From Rufibacter sp. LB8 (GTDB lineage: Bacteria; Bacteroidota; Bacteroidia; Cytophagales; Hymenobacteraceae), in the NCBI RefSeq assembly GCF_014876185.1, contig NZ_JADALJ010000001.1, forward strand, positions 3,577,501 through 3,641,500: DNA of 64,000 bases. Reading direction: 5' to 3'. The number at the start of each line of letters is the position of its first letter. Position 1 is the first letter of the stretch. Positions 15,453-23,281 of this stretch are shown in pieces. Position numbers and translations under genes: made by a program. Below the pieces are notes generated by a model, which had not been told where the DNA came from, made no database searches, and saw only the letters and a program-made list of their open reading frames with translations.

Positions 15453-17864
15453 CTACTTCCCCTTCATCACCCACACCGCCTGCGTCTTCTCCTTCCTATC
15501 CTCCGCATTCCTCAAAAACAACAGTTCATGCAATTGCCCGGCTTGCCAGTCCTGTAAAAGGTTGTCATAGAACCGGCTACCAGGGTTGCCGCTTTGGCCG
15601 CCGGGATATACGCCCCAGGCTTTTACGGTGGGGCCCAGTTGCACCACCATGCGCCACGACGGGCCGTGGCTGCCGTTGAGGGCGTTGATGGAATTGGCGC
15701 TGCCGCCGGTGTTGAGCGTGTGACCCAAGCCTTGAACTAAACCCAAATGCTTAATGCTGGAATTCTTGGCGTGGCCCCATTTCCATTGGGCATCAGCGGT
15801 ATTCATGCTGTCGGCTACTTGCAGGAAGGTGGTGTTCACCAAGTCTGTTAGGGTTTCTTTCTGCGGGGTTTCTACGTTGTCATACCAGCGGGCCTGAGGT
15901 TCATTCAGGAGTAGTTGCACTAGTCGGTCGCGGGACGGGGATTTGTAGGTGGCGGCGGGGAATTCATCGCTCCAGATTGCCCGTGCCAGGCTCTGCCACC
16001 ATTCCTCAAACAGCGTGGGCGCGGTCAGTTCTGGGTCAAAGCGGTAGTTCCAGGAAGCCAGGGTTTGATAGGCTTTTTTCTGTGCGGCAGTCAGGTTCTC
16101 CTGCTGCACCAAGGCCAACAACGTCGGCAACGCGTTCTTCGGCACGAAGCTGAAATTATCCGTTTGCATGACTCTGAAGCTGTCGGGTGTGGCCTGGGTC
16201 ATGGCGGTGAGGCGCTGGTTGATGCGGGCGCTTCGTTCATAGCCGGCAAAGCTGGAGCCCAGGTAATATGGGTAGTCCTGGGGGTGCACCGGTACCTGGT
16301 TGGCCGAACTCACAAACCCACGGCTAGGGTTAAATACCGCCGGCACCTGGTCCATCGGAATCCAGCCCTGCCAGTCGTGCGCGGGGTTGGCGCCGTCCAG
16401 CAGGAAGTTGCCCTGGCCTTGCCATTTCAAAGGGTACAAGCCGTTGGAGACGATGGCGATGTTGCTGGAGTCTGCATACACAAAGTTGAAGGCGGGTGCA
16501 GCCCAGGTACGCAACGCTTCCCTGAATTCTGAGTAAGAGCGGGCCCGGTTGACGGCGTAGAGCGTGTGGAGTTCGTTCTGGTTGTCATGCGCTGTCCACC
16601 GGATGGCGTGACCGGTGGGCGTGCTGCTACTGCGGTAGGCTTCTTCCTCAGGCAAATACACCACCGGACCGTGGTGTGTGTAGAGCACCGTGTCTAGCAC
16701 CAGTGCCTGGCCTTTCACGGCAATTTTCTCCACTACACGGCGCACCGGTTTCCATTGGTTTCCGTGTTTGTATTCGCGGCGCGAGTTGTCTTTGAAGGTG
16801 ATCTGGTACCAATCCAGCACATCAGAACCCACGTTGGTCATGCCCCAGGCAATCTGCTCGTTGAATCCAATACCCACCCCCGGCGCGCCCGGAATAGTGA
16901 CGCCGTACGCATTCACGCCCGGCGCATGCAACTGCAACACATACCAAATGCTCGGCAAACTCAAGCCCAAATGCGGGTCAGAGGCCAATAATGGATAACC
17001 ACTGGCAGTTCTATTTCCAGTCACTGCCCAGTTGTTGCTGCCGAGGTTTTCGGGCTTTTGGCGCTCCAGCGTGTGCTGCGCCAAGGCGGCTATGTATGCC
17101 GGTGGCGCAGGCGGAACGGTCAGCGGCGTAAAATCTGGTTTGGTACCCATTGGGATAATAGGCTCTTCTTTGAAAGGATAATCCGGGAACAAATCCTTCA
17201 CCACCTCAGGGCCATATTTGCGCAGGGTGTTGGTCATACGCAGGTCATCGGAATAACCGGTCATGTCAAGCGCCAAGCGTTTGAGGAGCAAGGCTACTTT
17301 TAATGGTGTGTATTTTTCAGGCGCGTAATTCAGGAGTTTGTATTCAAAGGGATAATCCCGGGGCTGTAGCTGCGAAATGTAGGCGTTCACGCCTTCGGTG
17401 TAGGCTTCCAGCACGGCGTTGGTGTTGGGGTCAGCTTGCATGCGGGCCAGGGATTCTTTGGCCGAAGTGAGCATGCCCATGCGCCGCTGGTACCGGTCCA
17501 TCTCCAGGACTTGCGGCCCAATGATTTCGGCCAGGCGGCCCGCTGAGGCGTGCGTCATGAACTCCATCTGCCACAGCCGGTCTTTGGCCGTAAGATAGCC
17601 CTGCGCGAAATACAGATCATGGTCGTTCTGCGCGAAAATGTGCGGAATGCGGAGCGAGTCAAACCGTATCTGCACCGGTGCCTGCACGCCTTCCAAGGTC
17701 AGTTCCTCGGTTTTGAAAGCATCGTCTTTCTCTACACCGCGCCAGAACCCTTCATACGGACTCAGAAAGGAACCCAGCGCAGGCACCGGGAAAAACGTTC
17801 GGTTGAGGGCATAGACCAATACCACAGTGAGGGCAGTGGCCAACAAAGCTTTTATCCATTTCAT
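15453..17864 (-). CDS. Penicillin acylase family protein (Ntn hydrolase)
   Basis: This Ntn-hydrolase precursor of about 803 residues starts at the ATG at 17864, giving an N-terminal membrane anchor or signal (ALLATALTVVLVYALN). A longer in-frame start exists at 17942. The family hydrolyses amides such as beta-lactam side chains or acyl-homoserine lactones and matures by self-cleavage. The cleavage site and nucleophile serine are in NLGSNNWAVTGNRTASG (Ser near residue 276), followed by PLLASDPHL. Other family segments are FDSLRIPHIFAQNDHDLYFA, WQMEFMTHASAGRLAEI, and GQSGNPGSRFYDNLL with GSHGPSWRMVVQLG near the C-terminus. All expected elements are present. The true substrate cannot be told from sequence; acyl-homoserine lactone or peptide amides are possible. 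It is periplasmic by inference. Confidence 0.92.
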   Translation of the reverse strand: MKWIKALLATALTVVLVYALNRTFFPVPALGSFLSPYEGFWRGVEKDDAFKTEELTLEGVQAPVQIRFDSLRIPHIFAQNDHDLYFAQGYLTAKDRLWQMEFMTHASAGRLAEIIGPQVLEMDRYQRRMGMLTSAKESLARMQADPNTNAVLEAYTEGVNAYISQLQPRDYPFEYKLLNYAPEKYTPLKVALLLKRLALDMTGYSDDLRMTNTLRKYGPEVVKDLFPDYPFKEEPIIPMGTKPDFTPLTVPPAPPAYIAALAQHTLERQKPENLGSNNWAVTGNRTASGYPLLASDPHLGLSLPSIWYVLQLHAPGVNAYGVTIPGAPGVGIGFNEQIAWGMTNVGSDVLDWYQITFKDNSRREYKHGNQWKPVRRVVEKIAVKGQALVLDTVLYTHHGPVVYLPEEEAYRSSSTPTGHAIRWTAHDNQNELHTLYAVNRARSYSEFREALRTWAAPAFNFVYADSSNIAIVSNGLYPLKWQGQGNFLLDGANPAHDWQGWIPMDQVPAVFNPSRGFVSSANQVPVHPQDYPYYLGSSFAGYERSARINQRLTAMTQATPDSFRVMQTDNFSFVPKNALPTLLALVQQENLTAAQKKAYQTLASWNYRFDPELTAPTLFEEWWQSLARAIWSDEFPAATYKSPSRDRLVQLLLNEPQARWYDNVETPQKETLTDLVNTTFLQVADSMNTADAQWKWGHAKNSSIKHLGLVQGLGHTLNTGGSANSINALNGSHGPSWRMVVQLGPTVKAWGVYPGGQSGNPGSRFYDNLLQDWQAGQLHELLFLRNAEDRKEKTQAVWVMKGK

Positions 17865-17958
17865 AGCAGGCGGGCAGGGTGAATCAGTCTGTAAGATAGA
17901 ATCTTCTGCAGGCTTTGGCAAGTGGCTGGAATTGGGCGGCAACTTCGTTTAGAACCGG

Positions 17959-17998
17959 GCGTTTTAGGCCTCATTTCCAGAAACGAGGCCGAAAACGG
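17959..17998. repeat. Family R palindrome, copy R9
   Basis: GCGTTTTAGGCCTCATTT, CCAG, AAACGAGGCCGAAAACGG. It is the outer left boundary of a nested composite that ends with R10. It lies just upstream of the penicillin acylase gene. Confidence 0.9.
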
Positions 17999-18009
17999 AA
18001 AAAGCCGTT

Positions 18010-18055
18010 GGCATAGACACTCGTAGGAGCTTCGCACACTACGAGGTCTTTTGAG
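18010..18055 (+). repeat. Family B 46-bp repeat, copy B2 (left arm)
   Basis: GGCATAGACACTCGTAGGAG, CTTCGCACACTACGAGGTCT, TTTGAG. Its inverted partner at 18238-18283 matches at 45 of 46 positions by my reading, so the two arms could form a very stable cruciform or hairpin. Confidence 0.93.
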
Positions 18056-18078
18056 CAAAGGCTTTTGCGACCTCAGCC

Positions 18079-18179
18079 GTGAGAGACAAGGTGGTGCCTG
18101 GTCTCTACAGGAACAACAAAACATTTCCATGGATTTCCCTTCATTGTGATTGTAGAGACCAGGCACCGCCTTGTCTCAC
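18079..18179. repeat. Inner inverted repeat with GTAGAGAC core
   Basis: The left arm 18079-18109 (GAGACAAGGTGGTGCCTGGT then CTCTACA) and right arm 18151-18179 (TGTAGAGACCAGGCACCGCC then TTGTCTCAC) are inverted copies with one mismatch and a 2-base insertion. The roughly 40-base centre shows no gene. It is nested inside the B2/B3 pair. Confidence 0.9.
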
Positions 18180-18237
18180 CCGCGTTGCTTTCTTTTTCTA
18201 AATTTCTTTTTGCGGGCGAACACCCCATTACCGTCCA

Positions 18238-18283
18238 CTCAAAAGACCTCGTAGTGTGCGAAGCTCCTACGAGTGTCTACGCC
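18238..18283 (-). repeat. Family B 46-bp repeat, copy B3 (right arm)
   Basis: CTCAAAAGACCTCGTAGTGT, GCGAAGCTCCTACGAGTGTC, TACGCC. It is the inverted partner of B2. It is immediately followed by R10, completing the symmetric order R-B-inner arm-inner arm-B-R. Confidence 0.93.
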
Positions 18284-18286
18284 AAT

Positions 18287-18327
18287 CCTGTTTTCGGCTT
18301 CATTTCCGCAAACGAGGCCGAAAACGG
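18287..18327. repeat. Family R palindrome, copy R10
   Basis: CCTGTTTTCGGCTTCATTT, CCGC, AAACGAGGCCGAAAACGG. The outer arms are CTG versus CGG, so the ends are mismatched. It is the right boundary of the 17959-18327 composite. Confidence 0.88.
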
Positions 18328-18357
18328 AAAAAGCCGAAGCAAGGCCCCGGCTTTTTA
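18327..18357 (-). terminator. Rho-independent terminator of the Spy-like gene
   Basis: On the minus strand AAAAAGCCGG, a 10-base loop, then CGGCTTTTT. It lies 24 bp after the stop of the 18381 gene and is fused to copy R10. Confidence 0.75.
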
Positions 18358-18380
18358 GGAATCACATGAAGAACTGGCTA

Positions 18381-18794
18381 CTAGTTATTGCCGCGTGCGC
18401 CGCCTTGGCCGCCGCGGTTCTGCATACGGTCCTGCTGCTCGGCCAGCATCTTGTCGAATTTCTCTTTCTGGGCATCAGAGAGCACGGCTTTGATCTGCTC
18501 GTTGCGCTTTTGGTTCAGGCTTTGCAAGGCCTCCCGGCGGTTGCCGTCTCCGCCAGCCTCGGTGCGCATTTTGTCTACTTCCTGGGCCGAGGCCAGGATA
18601 ATGTCTTTGATTTTGGTGGCCTGCTCTGGCGTGAGTTCCAGTTGCTTCTGGTAGCGGTCCAGTTGCATTTGGGTGCGCTCAGCGGGCGTGAGGCGGGCAC
18701 CCTGGCCCTGGCCTTGCTGCGCGAACGAAACGGTGGAGACGAGCAGCAGCAGGCAGACGCCGGTAAATTTGAGAAGGTTTTGTAAGGTTTTCAT
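18381..18794 (-). CDS. Spy/CpxP-like periplasmic protein
   Basis: This 137-residue protein has a signal peptide (MKTLQNLLKFTGVCLLLLVS then TVSFAQ) and an all-helical mature part with LTPAERTQMQLDRYQKQLEL then TPEQATKIKDIILASAQEVD, resembling the LTxxQ repeats of the Spy/CpxP class of periplasmic chaperones. The tail is glycine-, asparagine- and arginine-rich (QDRMQNRGGQGGARGNN), probably disordered. Spy-like proteins counter envelope folding stress; that role is inferred here. It is monocistronic with a clear terminator. Confidence 0.72.
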   Translation of the reverse strand: MKTLQNLLKFTGVCLLLLVSTVSFAQQGQGQGARLTPAERTQMQLDRYQKQLELTPEQATKIKDIILASAQEVDKMRTEAGGDGNRREALQSLNQKRNEQIKAVLSDAQKEKFDKMLAEQQDRMQNRGGQGGARGNN

Positions 18795-18987
18795 ACTTTT
18801 TTGTTTGGTAGGAGGTTTGGTATTTAGAGCAGGAATACGGCAATAGGTTTAATGCCTTCGGCTTAAAAATCAGCACTATCTGCGGGCAAGCCGGCGCGGG
18901 GGAACCATTTTTCAGAAATTTTGCCTTAATTTTAAGGGAAGATTCTGGAAACCTGGGAAGTGCCCTGTGGCCAGCCCACCAGAAAAA

Positions 18988-19194
18988 GCCGTTTTCGGGC
19001 TCATTTTCAGAATTGGGAGCTTATTTACATTTTGATTTTGCAAGCGAAAACTGGGAGCGAAAGGTTCTGGCGAAGCGTTTTTTGAGCAGCATAGCAGCGC
19101 TATGGTGCGAGAAAAAAGCAAAGCCAGGTTCTTTTGATGCCAGTTTGCAGCGCGAAAGACAAATGTAAACAAGCTCTGAGCCCGAAAACAGAAA
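18988..19194. repeat. Long imperfect hairpin splitting one family R palindrome (R11)
   Basis: The left family R half (CCGTTTTCGGGCTCATTTTC) is at 18989 and the right half (CTGAGCCCGAAAACAGAAA) ends at 19194. The roughly 155 bp between them are themselves an inverted repeat: GAGCTTATTTACATTT against AAATGTAAACAAGCTC, AAAACTGG against CCAGTTT, and GCGTTTTTTGAGCAGCATAGC-type arms around an AGC loop at 19096-19098. The entire element therefore folds on itself, MITE-like. It lies upstream of the M16 peptidase genes; I see no gene in 18795-19250. Confidence 0.8.
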
Positions 19195-19250
19195 CCAACC
19201 CAAGTACCAAACCAACAGACAAAACCCTTAGTATTTTTAACGCTTTTTGA

Positions 19251-20576
19251 ATGAAACGTACATTTTTGAGCATCCTGTTGCTGGGTGCCGGGCTCACCGC
19301 CCAGGCGCAGAGCAACAAAATCAACTTCACCGAGTACGACCTGCCCAACGGGCTGCACGTGATTCTGCACCAGGACAAAACCACTCCCACCGTGGCCGTG
19401 ACCATGCTCTACCACGTGGGTTCCAAGAACGAAGACCCGCAGCGCACCGGCTTCGCGCATTTCTTTGAGCACCTCATGTTTGAAGGTTCTGAGAACGTGG
19501 AGCGCGGCAAATACATCAACATGATCCAGAGCGCGGGCGGGGCCGTGAACGCCAACACTTCGTTCGATAGAACTTATTATTACCAGATTCTGCCCTCTAA
19601 TCAATTGGCTTTGGGCCTCTGGATGGAAGCCGACCGCCTGAGATCTGCCAAAATTGACCAGCAGGGCGTAGAAACGCAGCGCCAGGTGGTGAAAGAAGAG
19701 AAAAAACAGCGCCTGGACAATCAGCCGTACGGTTCTTTGCTAGAAAACACCTTCGCCACGGCGTACGCGGTGCACCCGTACCGCTGGGTGCCCATTGGCT
19801 CAGCGCAGTACATTGACCGTGCGTCTCTGCAAGAGTTCATGCAGTTCTACAAGACGTTTTACGTGCCCAACAACGCCACCCTCACCATTGCCGGCGACCT
19901 GGACATAGAGCAGACCAAGAAACTGGTGGAGCAGTATTTCGGGGCCATCCCGAAGAGTACCACGCCCATTCACCGGCCCACGGTAGAAGAACCCAAGCAA
20001 GTAGAAGAAGGCCGAAAAGTGGTTTTTGACAACATTCAGTTACCCGCCGTGGTGCAGGCCTACCACATTCCGGCGCAGGGCACGCCAGATTCTTACGCCA
20101 TCAGTATGCTGACCACGTTGCTGTCTGGTGGGCAGAGTTCGCGTTTAAACAAAGCCTTGGTAGACAACCAGCAGAAAGCCGTGACCGTGGCATCTATTCC
20201 TATGTCTATGGAAAATCCGGGCTTATTCATCAACCTGGCCGTGGCCAACATGGGCGTGGATGTGCATGACCTGGAGCGTTCCATGGATACTGAGATTGAC
20301 CGCGTGAAAAAAGAACCCATCACTGACCAGGAATTCCAGAAGCTGCGCAATCAGATAGAAACCAACTACATCAACGGCCTGGCCACGCTTGAGGGCCGCA
20401 CCGAGAAACTGGCCTCGTACCACGCGCTTTACGGCAACACCAACCTGATCAACACAGAGCTGGACAAGTTTCTGGCCGTGACCAAGGAAGACCTTATGCG
20501 CGTAGCCAACCAATATTTAACCAAAGAAAACCGCGCCGTGCTGCATTATTTGCCCAAGACGGCGCAAGCCAGATAA
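19251..20576 (+). CDS. M16 family zinc peptidase, active subunit
   Basis: This 441-residue protein has a signal peptide (MKRTFLSILLLGAGLTAQAQ) followed by the two half-domains of an M16B peptidase. The inverted zinc site HxxEH is seen as GFAHFFEHLMFEGSENV (His70, Glu73, His74), with the distal glutamate in the QVVKEEKKQRLDNQPYG region near residue 148. The RY motif used for substrate placement is not evident in the second half, which is normal when a partner supplies it. The next gene, 33 bp downstream, encodes such a partner. It is a periplasmic peptidase by the signal peptide. The substrate is unknown. Confidence 0.92.
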   Translation: MKRTFLSILLLGAGLTAQAQSNKINFTEYDLPNGLHVILHQDKTTPTVAVTMLYHVGSKNEDPQRTGFAHFFEHLMFEGSENVERGKYINMIQSAGGAVNANTSFDRTYYYQILPSNQLALGLWMEADRLRSAKIDQQGVETQRQVVKEEKKQRLDNQPYGSLLENTFATAYAVHPYRWVPIGSAQYIDRASLQEFMQFYKTFYVPNNATLTIAGDLDIEQTKKLVEQYFGAIPKSTTPIHRPTVEEPKQVEEGRKVVFDNIQLPAVVQAYHIPAQGTPDSYAISMLTTLLSGGQSSRLNKALVDNQQKAVTVASIPMSMENPGLFINLAVANMGVDVHDLERSMDTEIDRVKKEPITDQEFQKLRNQIETNYINGLATLEGRTEKLASYHALYGNTNLINTELDKFLAVTKEDLMRVANQYLTKENRAVLHYLPKTAQAR

Positions 20577-20609
20577 GCGGTTGTTCTCTTTTATTCTTCA
20601 GTAACTCAG

Positions 20610-22685
20610 ATGAAAAAATATATTTCGATTTTCTTTTTGACGCTGGCCACCACCCTTGGCAGCGTTGCGCAGACAACCAAACAGAGTCCGCCGGCGGCGG
20701 GGCCGGCGCCCGTTATTGCCTTGGGCAACTATGAAACCTTCACGCTGTCTAACGGCCTGAAAGTGTATGTGGTGGAAAACCGCAATTTGCCCACCGTGGC
20801 CATGACCTTGGTACTGGACCGCCCCCCCGTGCTGGAAGGCGAAAAAGTAGGCATGACCAGCGCCGCCGGGTATCTACTGCGCACTGGCACCACCACCCGC
20901 ACCAAAGACCAACTAGACGAGGAGATTGACTTCATTGGCGCGTCTTTGAACACTACGGCTACCGGTTTTTCGGCGTCTGGTTTAAAGAAGCATTTCCCCA
21001 AGTTGTTGGAACTGACCTCAGACGTAGTGCTCCGGCCGCAGTTCAAGCAAGAGGAACTAGACAAGTTCAAGAAGCAGATGACCGCCAACGTGGTGTCTTC
21101 CAAAGATGACCCGGCGGCCATGGAAAGCAATCTGCAGCAGGCGCTGTTGTTCGGGAAAAACCATCCGTACGGCGAAATCATCTCGGAGAAAAGCATTGAG
21201 AACATCGCCCTAACTGATGTGCAGAGCTACTACAACTCCTATTTCAGACCGAATATTGGGTACCTGGCCATTGTAGGAGACATTACGGCCAAAGACGCCA
21301 AGAAACTGGTGAAACAATATTTTGACAAATGGAAGAAAGGCACCGTGCCCCAGGCCACCTACCCCGCGCCCGCCAAAATTCCCGCCACCCAGGTAGCCGT
21401 GGTAGACAGACCAAACTCAGTACAGTCTAACATTGCCGTGACCTACGCCGTGGACCTGAAACCCGGTAGCCCAGACGCCATTGCCGCCACTTTGATGAAC
21501 AACATTCTGGGCGGTTCTTTCGCGCGCTTAGACGCTAACCTGCGCGAAAAACACGCTTATACGTACGGTTCCAATTCGTCTTTGAGCCCAGATAGATTGG
21601 CCGGCCGGTTCAGTGCTTACGCCAGCGTTAGAAATGCCGTGACAGACAGCGCCTTCGCGCAGATTATCATTGAGATGGACCGCCTGCGCAAAGAGCCCGT
21701 ACCAGCAGAAGAGTTGAAGAAAGTACAGAACATGATGACTGGTTCGTTTGCGCGTTCTCTTGAGAATCCGCTCACGGTGGCCATGTTCGCCATCAATACC
21801 GCTCGGTTCAACCTGCCCAAAGACTATTACGCCAACTACCTCAAGAACGTGGCCGCTGTCACGCCCGCAGACATTCAGCGCGTGGCCCAACAGTATCTGC
21901 AGCCCAACAATGCCTACCTGACCGCCGTGGGCAACGCCCGTGAGATCACCGACAGGCTCAAGATTTTCAACAGAAATCAGCCTTTGGCCTACTACAATGC
22001 GTTCGGTGAAAAAACCGAAGCGCCCATGGCCTCGTTGCCGGCCGGCGTGACGGCGCAGAGCGTGTTGGCCAACTACCTGAAAGCCCTGGGCGGAAAAGAG
22101 AACGTGGAGAAAGTGAAAGACCTCACCGTGAAACGCACTATGAACGTGCCGGGCGCGCAACTGGTGGTGAGCCAGCAGAGCAAAGGCCAGGACAAAATGC
22201 TCATGACCGTGAACAACGGCGGCTATGAAATCAACCGCGTGCAGATCAACGGCGCCAAAGGCCAGATGGTGTCTGGCCCGCAGGTGAAAGAGATTGCCGG
22301 CCCGGAACTGCAAGACCAGAAGCTGGAAAATTGGGCCTTCGGGTTTCTCAACTACGGGCAGGCCGGCGTGAAACTGGCCCTGAACCAAATGGAAAAAATA
22401 GCCGGCCGCGATGCCTACAAGTTAGAACTGGTGATGCCCAGCGGCAAAAAGGCTTTCCATTATTTTGACGCCCAAACCGGCCTGAAAGTGCGCGAAGTGG
22501 CCATTGAAGAAACCGGCTACGGCAACGCTTCCCAGACCATGGACTATAAAGATTACCGCGAGGTGAACGGCGTGAAATTCCCGCACCAGATTGACCTGCA
22601 CCTGGGCGGCCAGATTATTTCCTCCAACGTGACCAGCGTAGAGATCAACAAAAACCTGCCAGATGACCTGTTCAAGATAAAATAG
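20610..22685 (+). CDS. M16 family non-catalytic partner fused to a LolA-like domain
   Basis: This 691-residue protein has a signal peptide ending near SVAQ. The M16 fold follows (about 40-460), but the zinc motif is replaced: the position of HxxEH reads GMTSAAGYLLRTGT. The second half has the conserved LREKHAYTYGSNSSLS with the RY-type residues that complement the active subunit. Residues of about 470-691 form an extra beta-rich domain (LTVKRTMNVPGAQLVVSQQ, GRDAYKLELVMPSGKKAFHY, VREVAIEETGYGNASQTMDY) that resembles the LolA/LolB-type lipoprotein-carrier fold. It is translated right after the active subunit. A periplasmic heterodimer is expected; the role of the fused domain is unknown. Confidence 0.85.
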   Translation: MKKYISIFFLTLATTLGSVAQTTKQSPPAAGPAPVIALGNYETFTLSNGLKVYVVENRNLPTVAMTLVLDRPPVLEGEKVGMTSAAGYLLRTGTTTRTKDQLDEEIDFIGASLNTTATGFSASGLKKHFPKLLELTSDVVLRPQFKQEELDKFKKQMTANVVSSKDDPAAMESNLQQALLFGKNHPYGEIISEKSIENIALTDVQSYYNSYFRPNIGYLAIVGDITAKDAKKLVKQYFDKWKKGTVPQATYPAPAKIPATQVAVVDRPNSVQSNIAVTYAVDLKPGSPDAIAATLMNNILGGSFARLDANLREKHAYTYGSNSSLSPDRLAGRFSAYASVRNAVTDSAFAQIIIEMDRLRKEPVPAEELKKVQNMMTGSFARSLENPLTVAMFAINTARFNLPKDYYANYLKNVAAVTPADIQRVAQQYLQPNNAYLTAVGNAREITDRLKIFNRNQPLAYYNAFGEKTEAPMASLPAGVTAQSVLANYLKALGGKENVEKVKDLTVKRTMNVPGAQLVVSQQSKGQDKMLMTVNNGGYEINRVQINGAKGQMVSGPQVKEIAGPELQDQKLENWAFGFLNYGQAGVKLALNQMEKIAGRDAYKLELVMPSGKKAFHYFDAQTGLKVREVAIEETGYGNASQTMDYKDYREVNGVKFPHQIDLHLGGQIISSNVTSVEINKNLPDDLFKIK

Positions 22686-22702
22686 GTTTTCTTGCAGTAG
22701 CC

Positions 22703-22762
22703 AATCCCTTCCGTTTTGGGGCTCATTTTCAGAAATGAAGCCGAAAACGGAAGGGATTTTTT
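22703..22762 (+). terminator. Family R copy R12 with extended stem and T-run
   Basis: AATCCCTTCCGTTTTGGGGC, loop TTTTCAGAAA, GCCGAAAACGGAAGGGATT followed by TTTT. The extra CCCTT / AAGGG stem and the T-run make this copy a convincing rho-independent terminator for the M16 gene pair. Confidence 0.82.
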
Positions 22763-22786
22763 GTGTCTGAGGATTTGATATCTATT

Positions 22787-22822
22787 CGCATTCCGTCCCC
22801 CTTTGAAGGGGGACGAAATGCG
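22787..22822. repeat. GC-rich palindrome, family C copy 2
   Basis: CGCATTCCGTCCCCCTTT then GAAGGGGGACGAAATGCG, a 36-bp palindrome with one mismatch pair. It is the most complete copy of family C. Confidence 0.85.
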
Positions 22823-22885
22823 TGAAAATTGCTGTGAGGCAAACGGTAAATCAACGTCTACTTTTCGGGATTGATAAACCTAGAA

Positions 22886-23040
22886 GAGCGGAAACTCATT
22901 TCCTGCTTCAAGTTTTCAACTTGGAGCTTTTCACGGAGCAAGTTTCTAAACTTGCTTATGCTCTTGCTAGGTAGAAAAGGAAGTTGATAAACTTCCATCA
23001 TGGGCAGCCACAAGTTGGAAACTTGCGGCAGAAAAAGAAG
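22886..23040 (+). repeat. Mini-hairpin tract, copy A
   Basis: This 155-bp segment is repeated at 32641-32794. It contains four small palindromes: CAAGTTTTCAACTTG (around 22909), GCAAGTTTCTAAACTTGC (22938-22955), GGAAGTTGATAAACTTCC (22979-22996) and CAAGTTGGAAACTTG (23011-23025). No reading frame is convincing. Confidence 0.85.
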
Positions 23041-23071
23041 TGAGAAGCAAGCCCCAAGTCCAGTCAATAAA

Positions 23072-23117
23072 CTTCCGTTTTTGGCCTCGTTTCCAGAAAT
23101 GAAGCCGAAAACGGAAG
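23072..23117. repeat. Family R palindrome, copy R13
   Basis: CTTCCGTTTTTGGCCTCGTTT, CCAG, AAATGAAGCCGAAAACGGAAG. It lies 40 bp upstream of the enhancer-like sites of the efflux locus. Confidence 0.9.
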
Positions 23118-23155
23118 CGTGAGCAGCCTGTCATTTCTTGTTTTTGAAAACCTGC

Positions 23156-23186
23156 CCATAACTGGAATCACTGTCCATAACTGGAC
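23156..23186 (+). promoter_or_regulatory. Two enhancer-like sites for an NtrC-type regulator
   Basis: CCATAACTGGA occurs at 23156-23166 and again at 23175-23185, spaced 19 bp. The second is embedded in the dyad TGTCCATAACTGGACA. They lie about 60-85 bp upstream of the candidate -24 element, the usual distance for activators of sigma-54 promoters. The likely binder is the response regulator encoded at 29727. Confidence 0.55.
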
Positions 23187-23240
23187 ACTTTTGTTTTGTT
23201 GAGTTCAATGTAAATCATTGTAAATCAATAATATGTAAAC

Positions 23241-23256
23241 TGGCATGGCGCTTGGA
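23241..23256 (+). promoter_or_regulatory. Candidate sigma-54 (-24/-12) promoter of the efflux locus
   Basis: TGGCATGGCGCTTGGA matches TGGCAYR-N4-TTGCW except for G in place of the C of the -12 GC. GG to GG spacing is the required 10 bp. Predicted transcription start is near 23267, 15 bp before the ATG at 23282. A sigma-54 activator is encoded in the same locus. Confidence 0.5.
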
Positions 23257-23281
23257 TATAAAAAGCAAACCAAGTGAGAAA

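Noticed and set aside
18912..19604. Long minus-strand frame over the hairpin and M16 start
   Set aside because: It is the complement of the M16 signal peptide region plus the palindromic element; composition is that of an antisense shadow.
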